A program made the translations under genes and the position numbers. This document shows, piece after piece, positions 34,232 to 45,970 of a stretch of 64,000 nucleotides of DNA. The stretch is from Todiramphus chloris collaris (Eukaryota; Chordata; Aves; Coraciiformes; Alcedinidae). The stretch's first letter is position 1; each line of letters opens with the position of its first letter. Where the stretch lies: positions 2,089,743-2,153,742 of the forward strand of contig JANVCC010000021.1 in NCBI GenBank assembly GCA_025345505.1, read 5' to 3'. The notes under the pieces were generated by a model that saw only the letters and a program-made list of their open reading frames with translations, was not told where the DNA came from and ran no database searches.

Positions 34232-34784
34232 ACATAGTATTGTAGAATGCCCCAGGCTGGAAGGGACCTCTAAAGGTCATCTAGTCCAAGCTCTACAGGT
34301 CATCTAGTCCAGCCCCCCTGCACTGAGCTGGGACATCCTCAGCTAGAGCAGGTTGCTCAGAGTCCCATCAAACCTGACCTTGAATGTTTCCAGGGATGGG
34401 GCCTCCACCACCTTCCTGGGCAACCTGTTCCTGTGTTCCACCATCCTCAGAGTAAAGAACTTCTTCCTAATGTCCAATCTAAATCTCCCCTGCTCTAGTT
34501 TCAAACCATTGTCCCTTGTCCTATCACCACATGACCTTGGAAACAGCCCCTCCCCATCTTTCCTGTAGCCCCCTTCAGATACTGGAAGGCTGCTGTAAGA
34601 GCTCCTTGGAGCCTTCTCTTCTCCAGGCTTAACAACCCCAACTCCCTCAGCCTCTCCTCACAGGAGAGCTACTCCAGCCCTCTGATCATCTTTGTGTCTC
34701 TCCTCTGGACCTGCTCCATCAGGTCCATGTCCTTCTTGTGTTGGGGGCTCCAGAGCTGGACACAGTACTCCAGGTGAGGTCTCA
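34232..34784 (-). mobile_element. CR1 LINE with a small tandem duplication in its tail
   Basis: Tail at 34,232 (GACATAGTATTGTAGAATGC). The block GGTCATCTAGTCCA is present twice (about 34,276 and 34,299), a 23-bp tandem duplication. The body reaches about 34,784. Confidence 0.92.
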
Positions 34785-35180
34785 GAATCCCCCCCTCAGT
34801 TCCCCTTCCTGGGAACTGTTGTACAATGCTACCACGATGACCACAGCCAACCAAGTCAAAGACACCAGGAGCCTTTGCCAATGAGAACACGCTGTACACA
34901 AGCTTTGCATAAACAAATGAAATGTCTGAGAGCTCAGGTCAGGGACCGATGTGCTCCCTTGCTGCTTCACCTGAACTGAGCACATCACTGGCTCTTGCTG
35001 CTCTCTTGGTGGGAGAGGCAGATTCTTGTTAAATGGCTTTTCTGCCTCTCTCTGGAGGAGGTGTCTTCTTCTTCTGTAGGGTGAGCTCTAGGCTACCATG
35101 CCCCTAACTCCTTTTAACTTACACACACATGGGCAAGGCATGATAACTTTGCATGGACTGCCATAACCTATCGTAGCTTA
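34785..35180. other. Unique intergenic sequence
   Basis: No feature recognised. Confidence 0.4.
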
Positions 35181-36036
35181 TCACAGAATCATGGAATAGT
35201 TCTGTCTGGAAGAGACCTTCAGGATCATCAAGTCCAACCTCACTCCCAGCCCTATCAAACCCACTAAACCATGTCCCTAAGCACAACACCCAACCGCCTC
35301 TTCAACACCTCCAGGGATGGGGACTCCACCACCTCCCTGGGCAGCCCATTCCAGTGCCTGACAACCCTTTCTGGAAAGAAATGCTTCCTGAGATCCAGCC
35401 TGAACCTCCCCTGGGTCAGCTTCAGGCCATTGCCTCTTGTTCTGTCCCTTGTCACCAGGGAGAACAGCCCAACTCCCACCTCGCTACAGCTTCCCTTCAG
35501 GTAGCTGTAGAGGGCAATAAGGTCTCCCCTCAGCCTTCTCTTCTCAAGGCTAACCAGCCCCAGCTCCCTCAGCCTCTCCTCATAAGAGACATGCTCCAAA
35601 CCCTTCCCTAGCTTTGTAGCCACCTCTGGACCCTCTCCAGCTCCTCAACGTCCTTCTTGGAGAGAGGGGCCCAAAACTGGACACAGTATTTGAGGTGTGG
35701 CCTCCGCAGAGCCGAGTTCAGAGGAATGATCCCCTCCCTGCTCCTGCTGGCCACACCATTCCTGATCCAGGCCAGGATGCCCTTGGCCTTCTTGGCCCCT
35801 GGGCACACTGCTGGCTCATGTGCAGCCGGGTGTCCACCAGCACCCCCAGGTCCTTCTCTGCCTGGCAGCTCTCCAGCCACTCCTCCCCCAGCCTGTAGAG
35901 CTGCTGGGGGTGGTTGTGTCCCAAGGGCAGGACCCAGACTTTGGCCTTACTGAAACTCAGGGGATTGGCCTTGGCCCAGCCATCCAGCCTGTCTGGATCC
36001 CTCTGTAGCTTCCCTACCCTCAAGCAGATCGACACT
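35181..36036 (-). mobile_element. CR1 LINE, about 850 bp
   Basis: Tail at 35,181 (TCACAGAATCATGGAATAGT), body to about 36,036 in the reverse-transcriptase region. It carries the 119-residue open fragment at 35,264-35,623 that nearly matches the plus-strand copy at 12,253. Confidence 0.94.
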
Positions 36037-37365
36037 TCCATCTTATCCGGATGTGTCTATCCCTCAAGGCAGTGAAATCACCCTAGTGATTTCAGAACAT
36101 CTTGTTCTAGCTCCATACCAACGGGAGCTTTATTCCAGCAAACTGAAAACACATTTAAAATCCCATACAATGACCAAAGACCCTCCAGAGCAGTAAGTAG
36201 CAGCAAAACGTAACTTGAAAAGCTGATGCTGTCCATGCAGAAGGAATGAGGAGGACTATGCATCACCTTGTGCCTCTTGGCCTGAGTAGGTTTGTGGGGG
36301 TGTTCCAGCTGTTTCAGGGTGGCTCAAGGCAGGGCTATCAATACATCTTTGCTAATATCACTGCAGCACCTCTGAGCACTCTGCAGTTTATTGTCTGCTC
36401 CATGTCATATTCAGAGGGACAGCACGGCTCTGTAATGCAGTGCTCTGGATTAGCAGCCTGTGAAGAGATTGCAGCTAATCTTCTGATGCCTCTCGGAAAG
36501 TCGAATGAGAAATGGCAGCACAGCTGCCACGGGGAAAAAGGATTTCCCAGAACAGTGCTTCTTTTTTTGTGTCCAGCACAGAGGAAACTTCGGGTGCTCA
36601 GCAAACCTGAGGGCTAGAGACAGATCCGGAGAGTTTTTGGAAATAGCTTCTGAGGCTTGCACCAAGAGAGAAGAACTCGGGAGATTAATCCTGCTAAAAT
36701 CCTGTGTGACTGATAAGAATTAACCAGGCTTGAACCTGCCTACACATAGAACAAGCACTGGCTGATTTGATGCCCGTGATGGTGAGAGGCAAAGAAATGT
36801 TTTGGCAGGTTACGTTCATAAAGCTTAGCTACCCATTTATTGCCTTAAAAGTGGAGAAGAGCACGGAAGGACAAGTTTCATGCCCTTAGAAAACAGCATT
36901 CCTGAAGCCAGGTTATCTTTAAACTCTTTTCTAGGCAAAGGAGAGGGGGATCCCAGAAAGCACAATGTGCTACGTGTCTTTATGCAGATACAGGGAGACT
37001 GAAACTGAGCTTCAGACACTTGTGTCATGCCACTGAGACTGGGGAGGAAAGCTCAGCAGCTTCTTCTGCCTCTTCGGTTGACTTGTAGCCATCTTCCATA
37101 GAGAAGAACTAAAATTCCTTTCTGGTTTTCGCACCCTTCTCCCAGTGGCAAGTAATATTTCACTCTAGGGCTGTGTCATTTGCCTTGGCCTTTTCCTCAA
37201 AGCATGGAGTGATCAGTACATCAACAGCTGGTGAACAGCACGTGCCTGTAACTCAAAGGTAGGCAAGCCCAGATGTCTGCTTTCCATGGTAATTCAGAGT
37301 CTGATCACTCACTCACATGGACTCTTTAACACAGCAAAGGAGACAAAAATCAAGACCTCTGAAAG
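36037..37365. other. Unique intergenic sequence
   Basis: No repeat recognised. Overlapping open frames on both strands at 36,246-36,723 show no family resemblance. Confidence 0.4.
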
Positions 37366-38045
37366 CACAGAATAACAGAATGGTAGGGGTTGGAAGGGAC
37401 CTCTGGAGATCATCGAGTCCAACCCCCCTGCCAGAGCAGGGTCACCCAGGGCAGCCCACACAGGAACAGAGCTGGGGGGGTTGGAAAGTCTCCAGAGAAG
37501 GAGACTCCACAGCCTCTCTGGGCAGCCTCTTCCAGAGCTGTGTCACCCTCACAGTGAAAAAGTTTTTTCTTATGTTTACATGGAACCTCTTATGCTCCAG
37601 CTTGCACCCATTGCTGCTTGTCCTAGGACATCCCTGAACAGACCCTGGCTCCATCCTCCTGACACTCACCCTTTAAATCTTTATAAACATGAATGAGGTC
37701 ACCCCTCAGTCTCCTCTTCTTCAAGCTCCAGAGCCCCAGCTCCCTCTGCCTTTCCTCAGCAGGCAGATGTTCCACTCCATCATCTCTGTGTCTCTGCACT
37801 GGACTCTCTCCAGCAGTTCCCTGTCCTTCTTGAACTGAGGGGCCCAGAACTGGACACAATATTCCAGATGAGGTCTCCCCAGGGCAGAGTAGAGGGGGAG
37901 GAGAACCTCTCTCCACCTACTAACCCACCCCTGGTGATCCACCCCAGGATGCCATTGGCCTTCTTGGCCAGGAGGGCCCATTGCTGGCTCATGGTCACCC
38001 TGCTGCCCACCAGGACCTTTTCCCCCATTCTCCTCTCTAACAAGT
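37366..38045 (-). mobile_element. CR1 LINE, about 680 bp
   Basis: Tail at 37,366 (CACAGAATAACAGAATGGTA). Same subgroup as the copy at 935: both carry [20 protein letters not shown] in a broken frame. Confidence 0.93.
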
Positions 38046-38909
38046 CAATAAATCCCCAAGTGCATCAAAAGCATGGAAAAGTGACACTGCTGAGCATTAC
38101 TTTTTTTCCCGAAGGATGCACAAGGGAGGTCAGTGACCAACTCACTGCTGCGCTACTTTCAAAGAGCAACAAAAATAAAACTAGGATGGTGCTCCAGAAA
38201 TAATCGTCCCAGGCAGAGGTCAGTGGCCACTTCACTCGTGGCTACATTTCGTTTATGCCTCAGATGCAGGAGTGAACAGTAGAGGGGGTTAAAGGAAAAC
38301 CTGAGTCCTCGATATGGAATATGTCCTGTTTGCTATAGGTCACTGCAAAACTATCAGGTGCTGGGAAGCAGAGCTGTGGCCCCGTGTAAATGGTACTGGG
38401 GAACCCCCCCGTTGCCTCCTCTTCGAGACCAAAATGAAGAAAAAAGAACTGCAGACAAACCCATCTTCTCACCCCAAACCTTACTCCTTAAATTCTTTGT
38501 GTTCAAAGAGAGTCCAGCTGGGATGGTTGGGGTTTTTTTTTTGTTGCCTCATATCCTAATGATTCTCCAAGGCCAGCTCAGGATTCTGCTGGGCTCCGGC
38601 AGCCACCGTGGTCCTTGTGGCCTCCACGCCAGGGAGGGCTTTGCCCAGTGGGCTCTGACCAGAGCTCGGGGATGGATCCTGATGAGTACCAGGCACTGAG
38701 CACACAGCATCAGCACCCTCAAGTCACATTCCCCTGGAGGGAGAACCTGAGCCAGAGTTTTAGGGTTGCAATCCCTACAAAAACTTGCCTAGCCTCTGTA
38801 TTTTGTATTCTTATCTTTGTATCTTTTAATACTCCGCACGCCTGACAAGGGCAAAGCTCTTTCAGTACAAGGTGACTTTCATGTTAGATCAATGGAAAGA
38901 GGAAAAAAA
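38046..38909. other. Unique intergenic sequence
   Basis: No feature recognised. Confidence 0.4.
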
Positions 38910-39329
38910 GTCCCTCCCCAGCTTTCTTGTAGCCCCCTTCAGACACTGGAAGGCCACAATAAGGTCTCCCCAGAGCCTTCTCTTCTCCAGCCTGAACAAC
39001 CCCAACTCTCTCAGTCTGTGCTCACAGGAGAGGTGCTCCAGCCCTCTGAGCATCCTCGTGGCCCTTCTCTGGACACGATCCAGCACATCCATAGCCTTCC
39101 TGTAACAGGGGCTCCAGAGCTGGACGCAGTGCTCCAGGTGAGGTCTCACCAGAGTGGAGCAGAGCGGGAGAATCCCCTCCCTCGCCCTGCTGGCCACGCT
39201 GCTCTTGATGCAGCCCAGGACACGATTGGCTCTCTGGGCTGCAAGAGCAACTGATGGCTCATGGTGAGCTTCTCATCCACCAGCACTCCCAAGTCCTTCT
39301 CTTCAGGGCTGCTCTCCAGCCAGTCACTG
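38910..39329 (-). mobile_element. Internal CR1 LINE segment lacking its 3' end
   Basis: Begins abruptly at TCCCTCCCCAGCTTTCTTGT, well inside the element, and runs to about 39,329. The roughly 250-bp 3' end and tail are absent. Subgroup of 21,124, 29,839 and 44,555. Confidence 0.9.
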
Positions 39330-40870
39330 AACTATACAATGGTAGGCTGGAAAACATTGTACTATGTCCTTAACCATTTCTCTCCAGATGGAGGGCTATT
39401 TCCAGAGGAGAAAGTCATAAGCAGTCTGAGGAAAAAGTCTAAAATATCCCTATGTCATCAGCTTCCCTGAGAACTATGGCATCTCCTGTCCTAAATCTCC
39501 ATCCCCTTTTGACCATCTCTCTGCTGAAGATACACAACACTAAACAAGAATGAAGTGTGCAGGGATCTCCAGTCTCCCCATCACACTCTGACATAAAGTC
39601 AGCTTACAGTCACAAAACTGGGCTCAAGACCAGTGCGTGCTGGTAGCTCTGACTGCTTGTCCTGAATTTCCCAGCATTCCATTCCACAAAAGCCTGTGGC
39701 AGCTGAAGCTGATGTGGAAAACAAGGAAGCAGAGAGGCAACTGCACGGATACCACAATGCTCAGCTCCGAGCTACCTGTGGAGGAAACCAGAGCAGGGAA
39801 TGGCCCTGGAGATGGACAATTGGCTCTGCTAAGGACCAAAATGTGAAGCAACTTTCAGAGGAGGCGGTGGCAGTGTCAGTGCTGATGTCCCAGCCTTAAG
39901 AGCTGATTGGAGTGGAAGAAGAGGGGAAAAAGAGCTGGTGTTCAGCCTAAGCCACAGATGTGTTTCTATTTGTTTGCTCCTAACCTGTTCTTACAGTTCT
40001 GTAATTAGAAGGTTGAGTTTATGATGTGCTGAAATCAACTCTCACACAGTTTTGCCCTTCGGTATGTTTTCCGTTGAACTGGAACCTGGGTACTATGAAG
40101 CTGGTTTGAGGTGTCTCTCCCCAGAAGCAGCAAGGCTTCATCAGCAAACCTCATCTTCTGACTTGGTTATGGACCACTCTTGCTTAGTACTGTTGACTTA
40201 GCTCTGGGGCCAGTCTGAGGAGGACACACCAACTGCTAATGGCTCAGCTTTCAAGAGCAACCAGCGTAAGCTTGCACCGTTTCCTGACAAGCAACCCTTC
40301 CTCTCAGGAGAAGCACCTCACAGCTTGGGGGAAACCTCAGGTTTGATGCTAACATCCTCGTTTTATCGACAGGAGGCAGTTACAGGTGGCCCCAGGTCCA
40401 CTCGGAGCTGTGTGGATGGGTGGCTAAGGGCAGCTATGTGATCTCTCACAGGGTAGCTTAGCAAAGGACAGAGCTCTTTGGAGCTCCACTGTATTTCTGC
40501 AGCAGTCACACCAGCAGTGTCCTCACTAGGTGAGAAAGGAACTAGCCATGAAAGAAAAGGTCCTTTGAATACCTGTGGAGATCGAGCCAAAGTTTGCTCT
40601 ACAAACTTCTTCCATGAAGCTGCCCTTTTTCTTGGAAGGTAGGACGTTGATCTGATGTCATGGTTTCACTGAGTAGGTTACAGATGACTTTCTAAAGGAG
40701 TTCAATCGCAAACGCTTTTCTGCTTCCTCCAGTTCTATCAGCTGATCTCACAAAAGCCTTTACTCTCATTTCCCCTTTATCCTTACTTTCTGGACCACAT
40801 GACCAATATGATGGCCAATTGGCAGGTTTTCTCTCACTGCCCATCTCTCTTGCTCAAGCAAGCAGTCCAC
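39330..40870. other. Unique intergenic sequence
   Basis: No feature recognised. Confidence 0.4.
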
Positions 40871-41580
40871 TGAATCATAGAATGGTAGGGGTTGGAAGGG
40901 AGCTCTGGAGATCATCGAGTCCAACCCCCCTGCCAGAGCAGGATCAGGGCAGATTGCCCAGGAATGCATTCAGGAGGGTCTTCAAAGTCTCCAGAGGAGA
41001 CTCCAACACCTCTCTGGGCAGCCTGTTCCAGACTCTGTCACTCTCACAGCGAAGAAATTTCTCCTCATGTTGAGGTGGAATCTTCTATGCTCAAGTTTAT
41101 ACCCTTTATTTCTCACCCTATACTGGGCACTGCAGAAAAGAGCCTGTCCCCTTCCATTTGACACCCACCCCTCAGATATTTATAAACATTGATAAGATCC
41201 CCTCTCAGTCTTCTCCTCTCAAGACTAAACAGCCCCAGCTCTCTCAGTCTCTTTTCATAGGGGAGATGCTCAAGTCCCTTCATCACCCTCATAGCTCTCC
41301 ATTGGACTCTCTCCAGTAGATCCCTGTCTCTCTTAAATTGGGATGCCCAACACTGGACACAGTATTCCAGGTGTGGTCTCACCAGGGCAGAGTAGAGGGG
41401 GAGGAAACCTCCCTAGACCTGCTGGACACAGTTTTTTTAATGTAACCCAGGATTGCCACTGGCCTTCCTGGCCACAAAGGCCCATTGCTGTCCCTTGGAC
41501 AACTTATTATCCACTAGAACTCCAAAGTCTTTCTCCATGGTGCTGCTTTCCAGCAGGATGACCCCTAACCTGGTGCCAAT
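40871..41580 (-). mobile_element. CR1 LINE, about 710 bp
   Basis: Tail at 40,871 (TGAATCATAGAATGGTAGGG). Encodes broken pieces including [20 protein letters not shown]. Confidence 0.93.
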
Positions 41581-43899
41581 ATGAAGAGTATGAAGCGTTT
41601 AATTTTTACCTTCTTGTGCAGCACCACTGGATGCATGCAGTGCTGAATGCCAGGGGCTGAGTCCCCACCCCTGGGATACAGAGTTTGATCCAGAATAACA
41701 GCTACAGGTGGGGGTCAATATGACTGTTTTCTTTTTTGATTTGTTTTGTTTTGATTTGTTTTGTTTTGGTTTTTTGGCTACCTTTCTTTAGCAAAAAGAA
41801 ACAGAAGGAGGGGGTGTATGTGAATAGGGAAAGCACCATCGTAGTAGCTGGAAAAGAAGAAGACACAAAGATAAACTCTGAGCAAAGTCTTGTCCAGTTA
41901 TAAAGCCAAACAGGCAACCTTACCCCACCACTGCCAACTTCACATGAGGAACCAGCGACCTGGATTTGTGGTGATCTGGTTCTGCTCTATTGACAGAACC
42001 TGAAACTGGGTCATCCTGGTGAAGCTCAGCCGTCTGGCAAATCTAACTGGAAAATTCATCTTGTTGACAGACCACCATAACACTACTTGTCTCCTTAAAG
42101 CAGAACAGTGGAAAGAAACAGATGAAAACACAACCTCCTGTACATCTGCAGCATGTGGAACTCGGGACAGAGCTTATGCTGTGCAAATGGACCGACAGGA
42201 ATGTTTGAATGAAAAGAATAAACCATCCTGACAATTCCCAGGCTTCATACGAAGCAATGCAACAAAACATTTCACCAAATTCAGGCAGGAAAAAAAGCCT
42301 TGTGGGCTGCAGCAGGGAAAATGAATAAATGTTATCCCATGACAGGTGCTTCTGGAGGTCGGACTGCGCATCCAGAAAGGAACAGTGAAATGGATCCTTA
42401 ATAACAAGTGAAAAGAAAACTCATCCATCACCATCCATATTCCGATAGTAAATCAGTTTTTAAACGTGGCTTGTCTAAGGAACCAACAGTGATGGATGAT
42501 TACCTGCAGAGCTGCATGAAACAGAGATCCCTCACTCGAAGAAGGCCCTTCCTCACTATTTTGAACAGGCACAAACATGCAGAAAGACCATAAGAGAAGC
42601 CACGTGCCAAAATGCCTGGGCTCCAGCCAACACTATCTTAACCTTTCTTGAGTAGAGGAAATGTCTTCTGTATTTCCATCCCATGGAATGCAATAATGAT
42701 GCAACATTAATAATCTCAGAAGATTCTTCATCGGAGAAAGACATCTATAAAGAGAAAATTATGTCTACAATAATAGAAAATAAAAGACCTGAAGATATTA
42801 GTGCTACATCAAAGTAGAATATCCTAGCAATCAGACCCAGTTATAAAGGCATCATGGATCTGGAAGTCAAAAAAAGGATGATTAATTTGGTTGCCCTAAG
42901 AGCTGGAATTCACTGAATAAAAATGTACCACTGGGTTACAGTATGTAAATGTCTATACTTTAACTGGTCACCTTGTGTTTCTATTTGATTGTGTATTTTC
43001 AACTCCACTTTACCTCAGCTGTAAAGATGAATACACACAGCTGCCTAAAAATTGCAGTGGTATCTACAGTCAGGCTTGGGAGAACTTTTAATGTCCACTT
43101 ATCTTGATATGCTAAAAATATTAACAATCAGTCTTCACCTTCTTAACAGAGACCTCTAGACAGACACGCAATTGTGGCACTGCATCCCCAAGTCATACTT
43201 TGGTTGAGGGGAGGCTCTTCGGTGCCAAACACACTACATCCCCCCAGCTGGGTGCCATTCCAAATGTCATGTCTTGGACAGTCAATATCACATTACATTT
43301 GTTAGAGAGAGGAAAATGAATCTTCAGTTGGAGTTTTTATAATATTTTTTTCACCTGGGTTCAGTACCTATCCATTTTCTGGGAGCTAAGAGTAGAGATG
43401 CTCCTAAATGTGCCTAGGTGCAGCACCTGCTTTCTTTTATAATGCTGCAACGCTCAAGAGATTCCTCTGCCTTCAGGGTAGCACTGGCTTGATATCAAAC
43501 CTCACAGAGAAGATTTCAGACCTGGGTCTAAGTCTGTGTTACCAAGAGGTTAGTCCTCAAGGGCAAAGCACCTCCTCTGCGTTCTCACGGGACAGTCCCC
43601 ATCAGTGGAAAAGCTTTGGGACAGATACATGTAAAAGGCAGCACCAGTGGAAAACTGGTGTAGGCTCCCTGCAGCAGGTCTTCCCAGATGCCTTACAGGC
43701 TGAGTCCATGAAAAAGGGGTTTTGGAATAAGGCATTTTGTAAGAAGGACCCCCAATGAATAGATCAAACAGGTCTACTGCAAACAAAGGATACTCTGAGA
43801 AATACAGCTTTCCATTCACTCTTCTCATACCGATACTTTTCAGAACCGCTCTCAGTTTCTCTTTCATACCCACCAAATTAAGTCTGCAAAATCATAAAT
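41581..43899. other. Sequence downstream of the VWA3B polyadenylation signal
   Basis: Unique sequence with a (TTTTGATTTG)-type simple repeat at about 41,737-41,780. An open frame on the minus strand at 43,550-43,876, preceded by a good acceptor, is treated as a separate observation. No CNGA3 exon recognised. Confidence 0.45.
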
Positions 43900-43920
43900 A
43901 ATTTAGCATTAACTGGTCAG

Positions 43921-43926
43921 TTTATT
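43921..43926 (-). terminator. VWA3B: VWA3B polyadenylation signal AATAAA
   Basis: AATAAA on the minus strand, 97 bp beyond the VWA3B stop codon. Cleavage would fall near 43,900. This gives a short 3' UTR of about 120 nt. Confidence 0.7.
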
Positions 43927-44023
43927 TTTGATTCAAGGAATAAAACTTAACAGTTACAGGGGCTAAAAACCTTTCTCATTTGCAGCCTCGTCCATTCCTC
44001 AGAAGCTCCTTCACCATGCAGCC

Positions 44024-44232
44024 TTAACGTGTCTTCCTTTGCTCTGCACAGCGGTGCCGAGGGTGTCTTGCCAAGGCTTGCTGCTCCATGTTGACTCCAA
44101 TCATTCTGGTGATGCTGCTTTTATCAGGGTCTGTAGACTTTTCTGCAGCAGGACTGTGCAAGCGGTCCTTAGGTGAGCTGGGAGTTTGATGACTTGATGA
44201 ATGCCAGGATGATGAAATGGAGAATGAAGATG
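44024..44232 (-). CDS. VWA3B: VWA3B, last coding exon
   Basis: Seen: an excellent acceptor (ATTCTCTTCCAG, AG at 44,234-44,233) opens a frame of 2 nt plus 68 codons and stop TAA at 44,026-44,024. The 2-nt phase completes the single base left by the exon at 49,342-49,577. The peptide is serine-rich (SSFSISSSWHSSS), then has a polar stretch and ends with basic and histidine residues (ALARHPRHRCAEQRKTR). A polyadenylation signal follows within 100 bp. Inference: this is the C-terminus of VWA3B; no domain is recognised in it. The intron before it is 5.1 kb and carries three CR1 fragments. The assignment rests on phase, splice signals and position. Confidence 0.78.
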
Positions 44233-44554
44233 CTGGAAGAGAATGGGTACTGTTTAGTGAGAGAAAATCCTGGCCCACTGTGAGCTTGTACGTAACGGTT
44301 CAATGCCCCCCTGACACACACCCTGAAATTTTTCCACACTGAGACAGAAACAGGTATCAAAAACTCAACTTTTTTTCCCCAAAAAACCTCCATGAGTCTG
44401 GTAACAGAGCAGTAGTCCCATGTAAAGAGGCTTTTCACTGCTTTCCCTTTGGCTTTCATCCTCACAAGTTCAAACCAGTCTGCTTTTTAAGTATACTCAT
44501 TTTTTAGGTTTGTAGTTGTTATTCATGTGCCAATCTTTGTTCTTATTCTTCCTT

Positions 44555-44932
44555 CGGTCTGGAGAAGAGAAGGCTCTGGGGAGACCTTATTGTGGCCTTC
44601 CAGTGTCTGAAGGGGGCTACAAGAAAGCTGGGGAGGGACTTTTTAGGCTGTCAGGCAGTGATAGGACCAGAGGGAATGGATTAAAACTAGAGAGAGGTCG
44701 ATTCAGGTTGGACATTAGGAAGAATTTCTTCCCCATGAGGGTGGTGAGACACTGGAACGGGTTGTCCAGAGAGGTGGTGGAAGCCCCATCCTTGGAAGAT
44801 TTTAAGCCCAGGCTGGCTGGGGCTGTGAGCAACCTGCTCTAGTGGGAGGTGTCCCTGCCCATGGCAGGGGGGCTGGAACTGGGTGAGCTTTAAGGTCCCT
44901 TCCAACCCTGACAATTCTATGATTCTATGATT
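44555..44932 (+). mobile_element. CR1 LINE, 5'-truncated
   Basis: From CGGTCTGGAGAAGAGAAGGC to ATTCTATGATTCTATGATTC. Lies in the last VWA3B intron, opposite to transcription. Subgroup of 21,124, 29,839 and 38,910. Confidence 0.93.
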
Positions 44933-45590
44933 CCTCAGGATTGACCTTCTCTGAGGGACAGGGTCTGGGTTACATGGACCTTTGACCCCGTACAACCATG
45001 CTTATCTTCTCTGGTTTGCTATTAGCAATACTGGGTCACTGAATAGTCTCACTTTTTACCATCACATCAAATGAGACAACCAACTATTAGGCACCCTCCT
45101 GGTAGAAAACAATGACAATTGAATGAATGGCAAAAGACCAGAAGCTGGAGGAAAAATGAGAGAATAAAATAGGAAGAAATATAGCAAACAAAATCATACA
45201 ATCTATTTTGCTTCACATATTTCTTTAGGGGGGATTTTTTAAATGATCATATAGGAAACACATAGTAGAAAACAAAACTGTGGAAGGCATCTAAGAATAA
45301 AGATCTTTTACATGGGGAAGCAACAGCACAGACTGAGTACACAGCGAGTCCGAGCTGTGAGTAAGATTAGCTTTAGGAATGCCAATCATCTTCAGCTACC
45401 ACTGAAAACTGTCTTCCAAAAGCACAACAGCAGCACTTAGATACACAAAAGGAACATTTCGATTCTTCTTGGGCACCTTAAGAGATGGGAATCTGGAGTT
45501 CATTTGTGTGAGGGTCAGGAAATTTCCTGACTGGGCCCTATAAGCTGATGGTATCCACCTGCAGTACAAAAACATCAGTGGATCTAAATA

Positions 45591-45970
45591 CTGAAAGGCT
45601 GAGAGACCTGGGGCTGTTTAGTCTGGAGAAGACTGAGGGGAGAACTTATTCATGTTCATAAATATCCGAAGGGCAGGGGTCAAGAGGATGGACCCAGTCT
45701 CTGCATTGGTGCCCGGTAACAGGACAAGGGCAACAGACACAGACTAGAGCACAGGAAGTTCCACTTAAACAGAAGGAGGAAATTCTTTACTGATGTAGCC
45801 TGGCACAGGCTGCCCAGAGAGGTGGTGGAGTCTCCTTCTCTAGAGGTTTTCAAAGTCCACCTGGATCTGTTCCTGTGTGGGCTGCCCTGGGTGACCCTGC
45901 TCTGGCAGGGGGGTTGGACTTGATGATCACCAGAGGTCCCTTCCTGTGATTCTGTGATTCCATGATGCTA
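45591..45970 (+). mobile_element. CR1 LINE, 5'-truncated
   Basis: From CTGAAAGGCTGAGAGACCTG to GATTCCATGATGCTATGA. Relatively diverged, with small deletions. Confidence 0.9.

Noticed and set aside
36246-36723. Overlapping frames of up to 123 codons on both strands
   Set aside because: No family resemblance, and the mutual overlap on opposite strands suggests chance openness.
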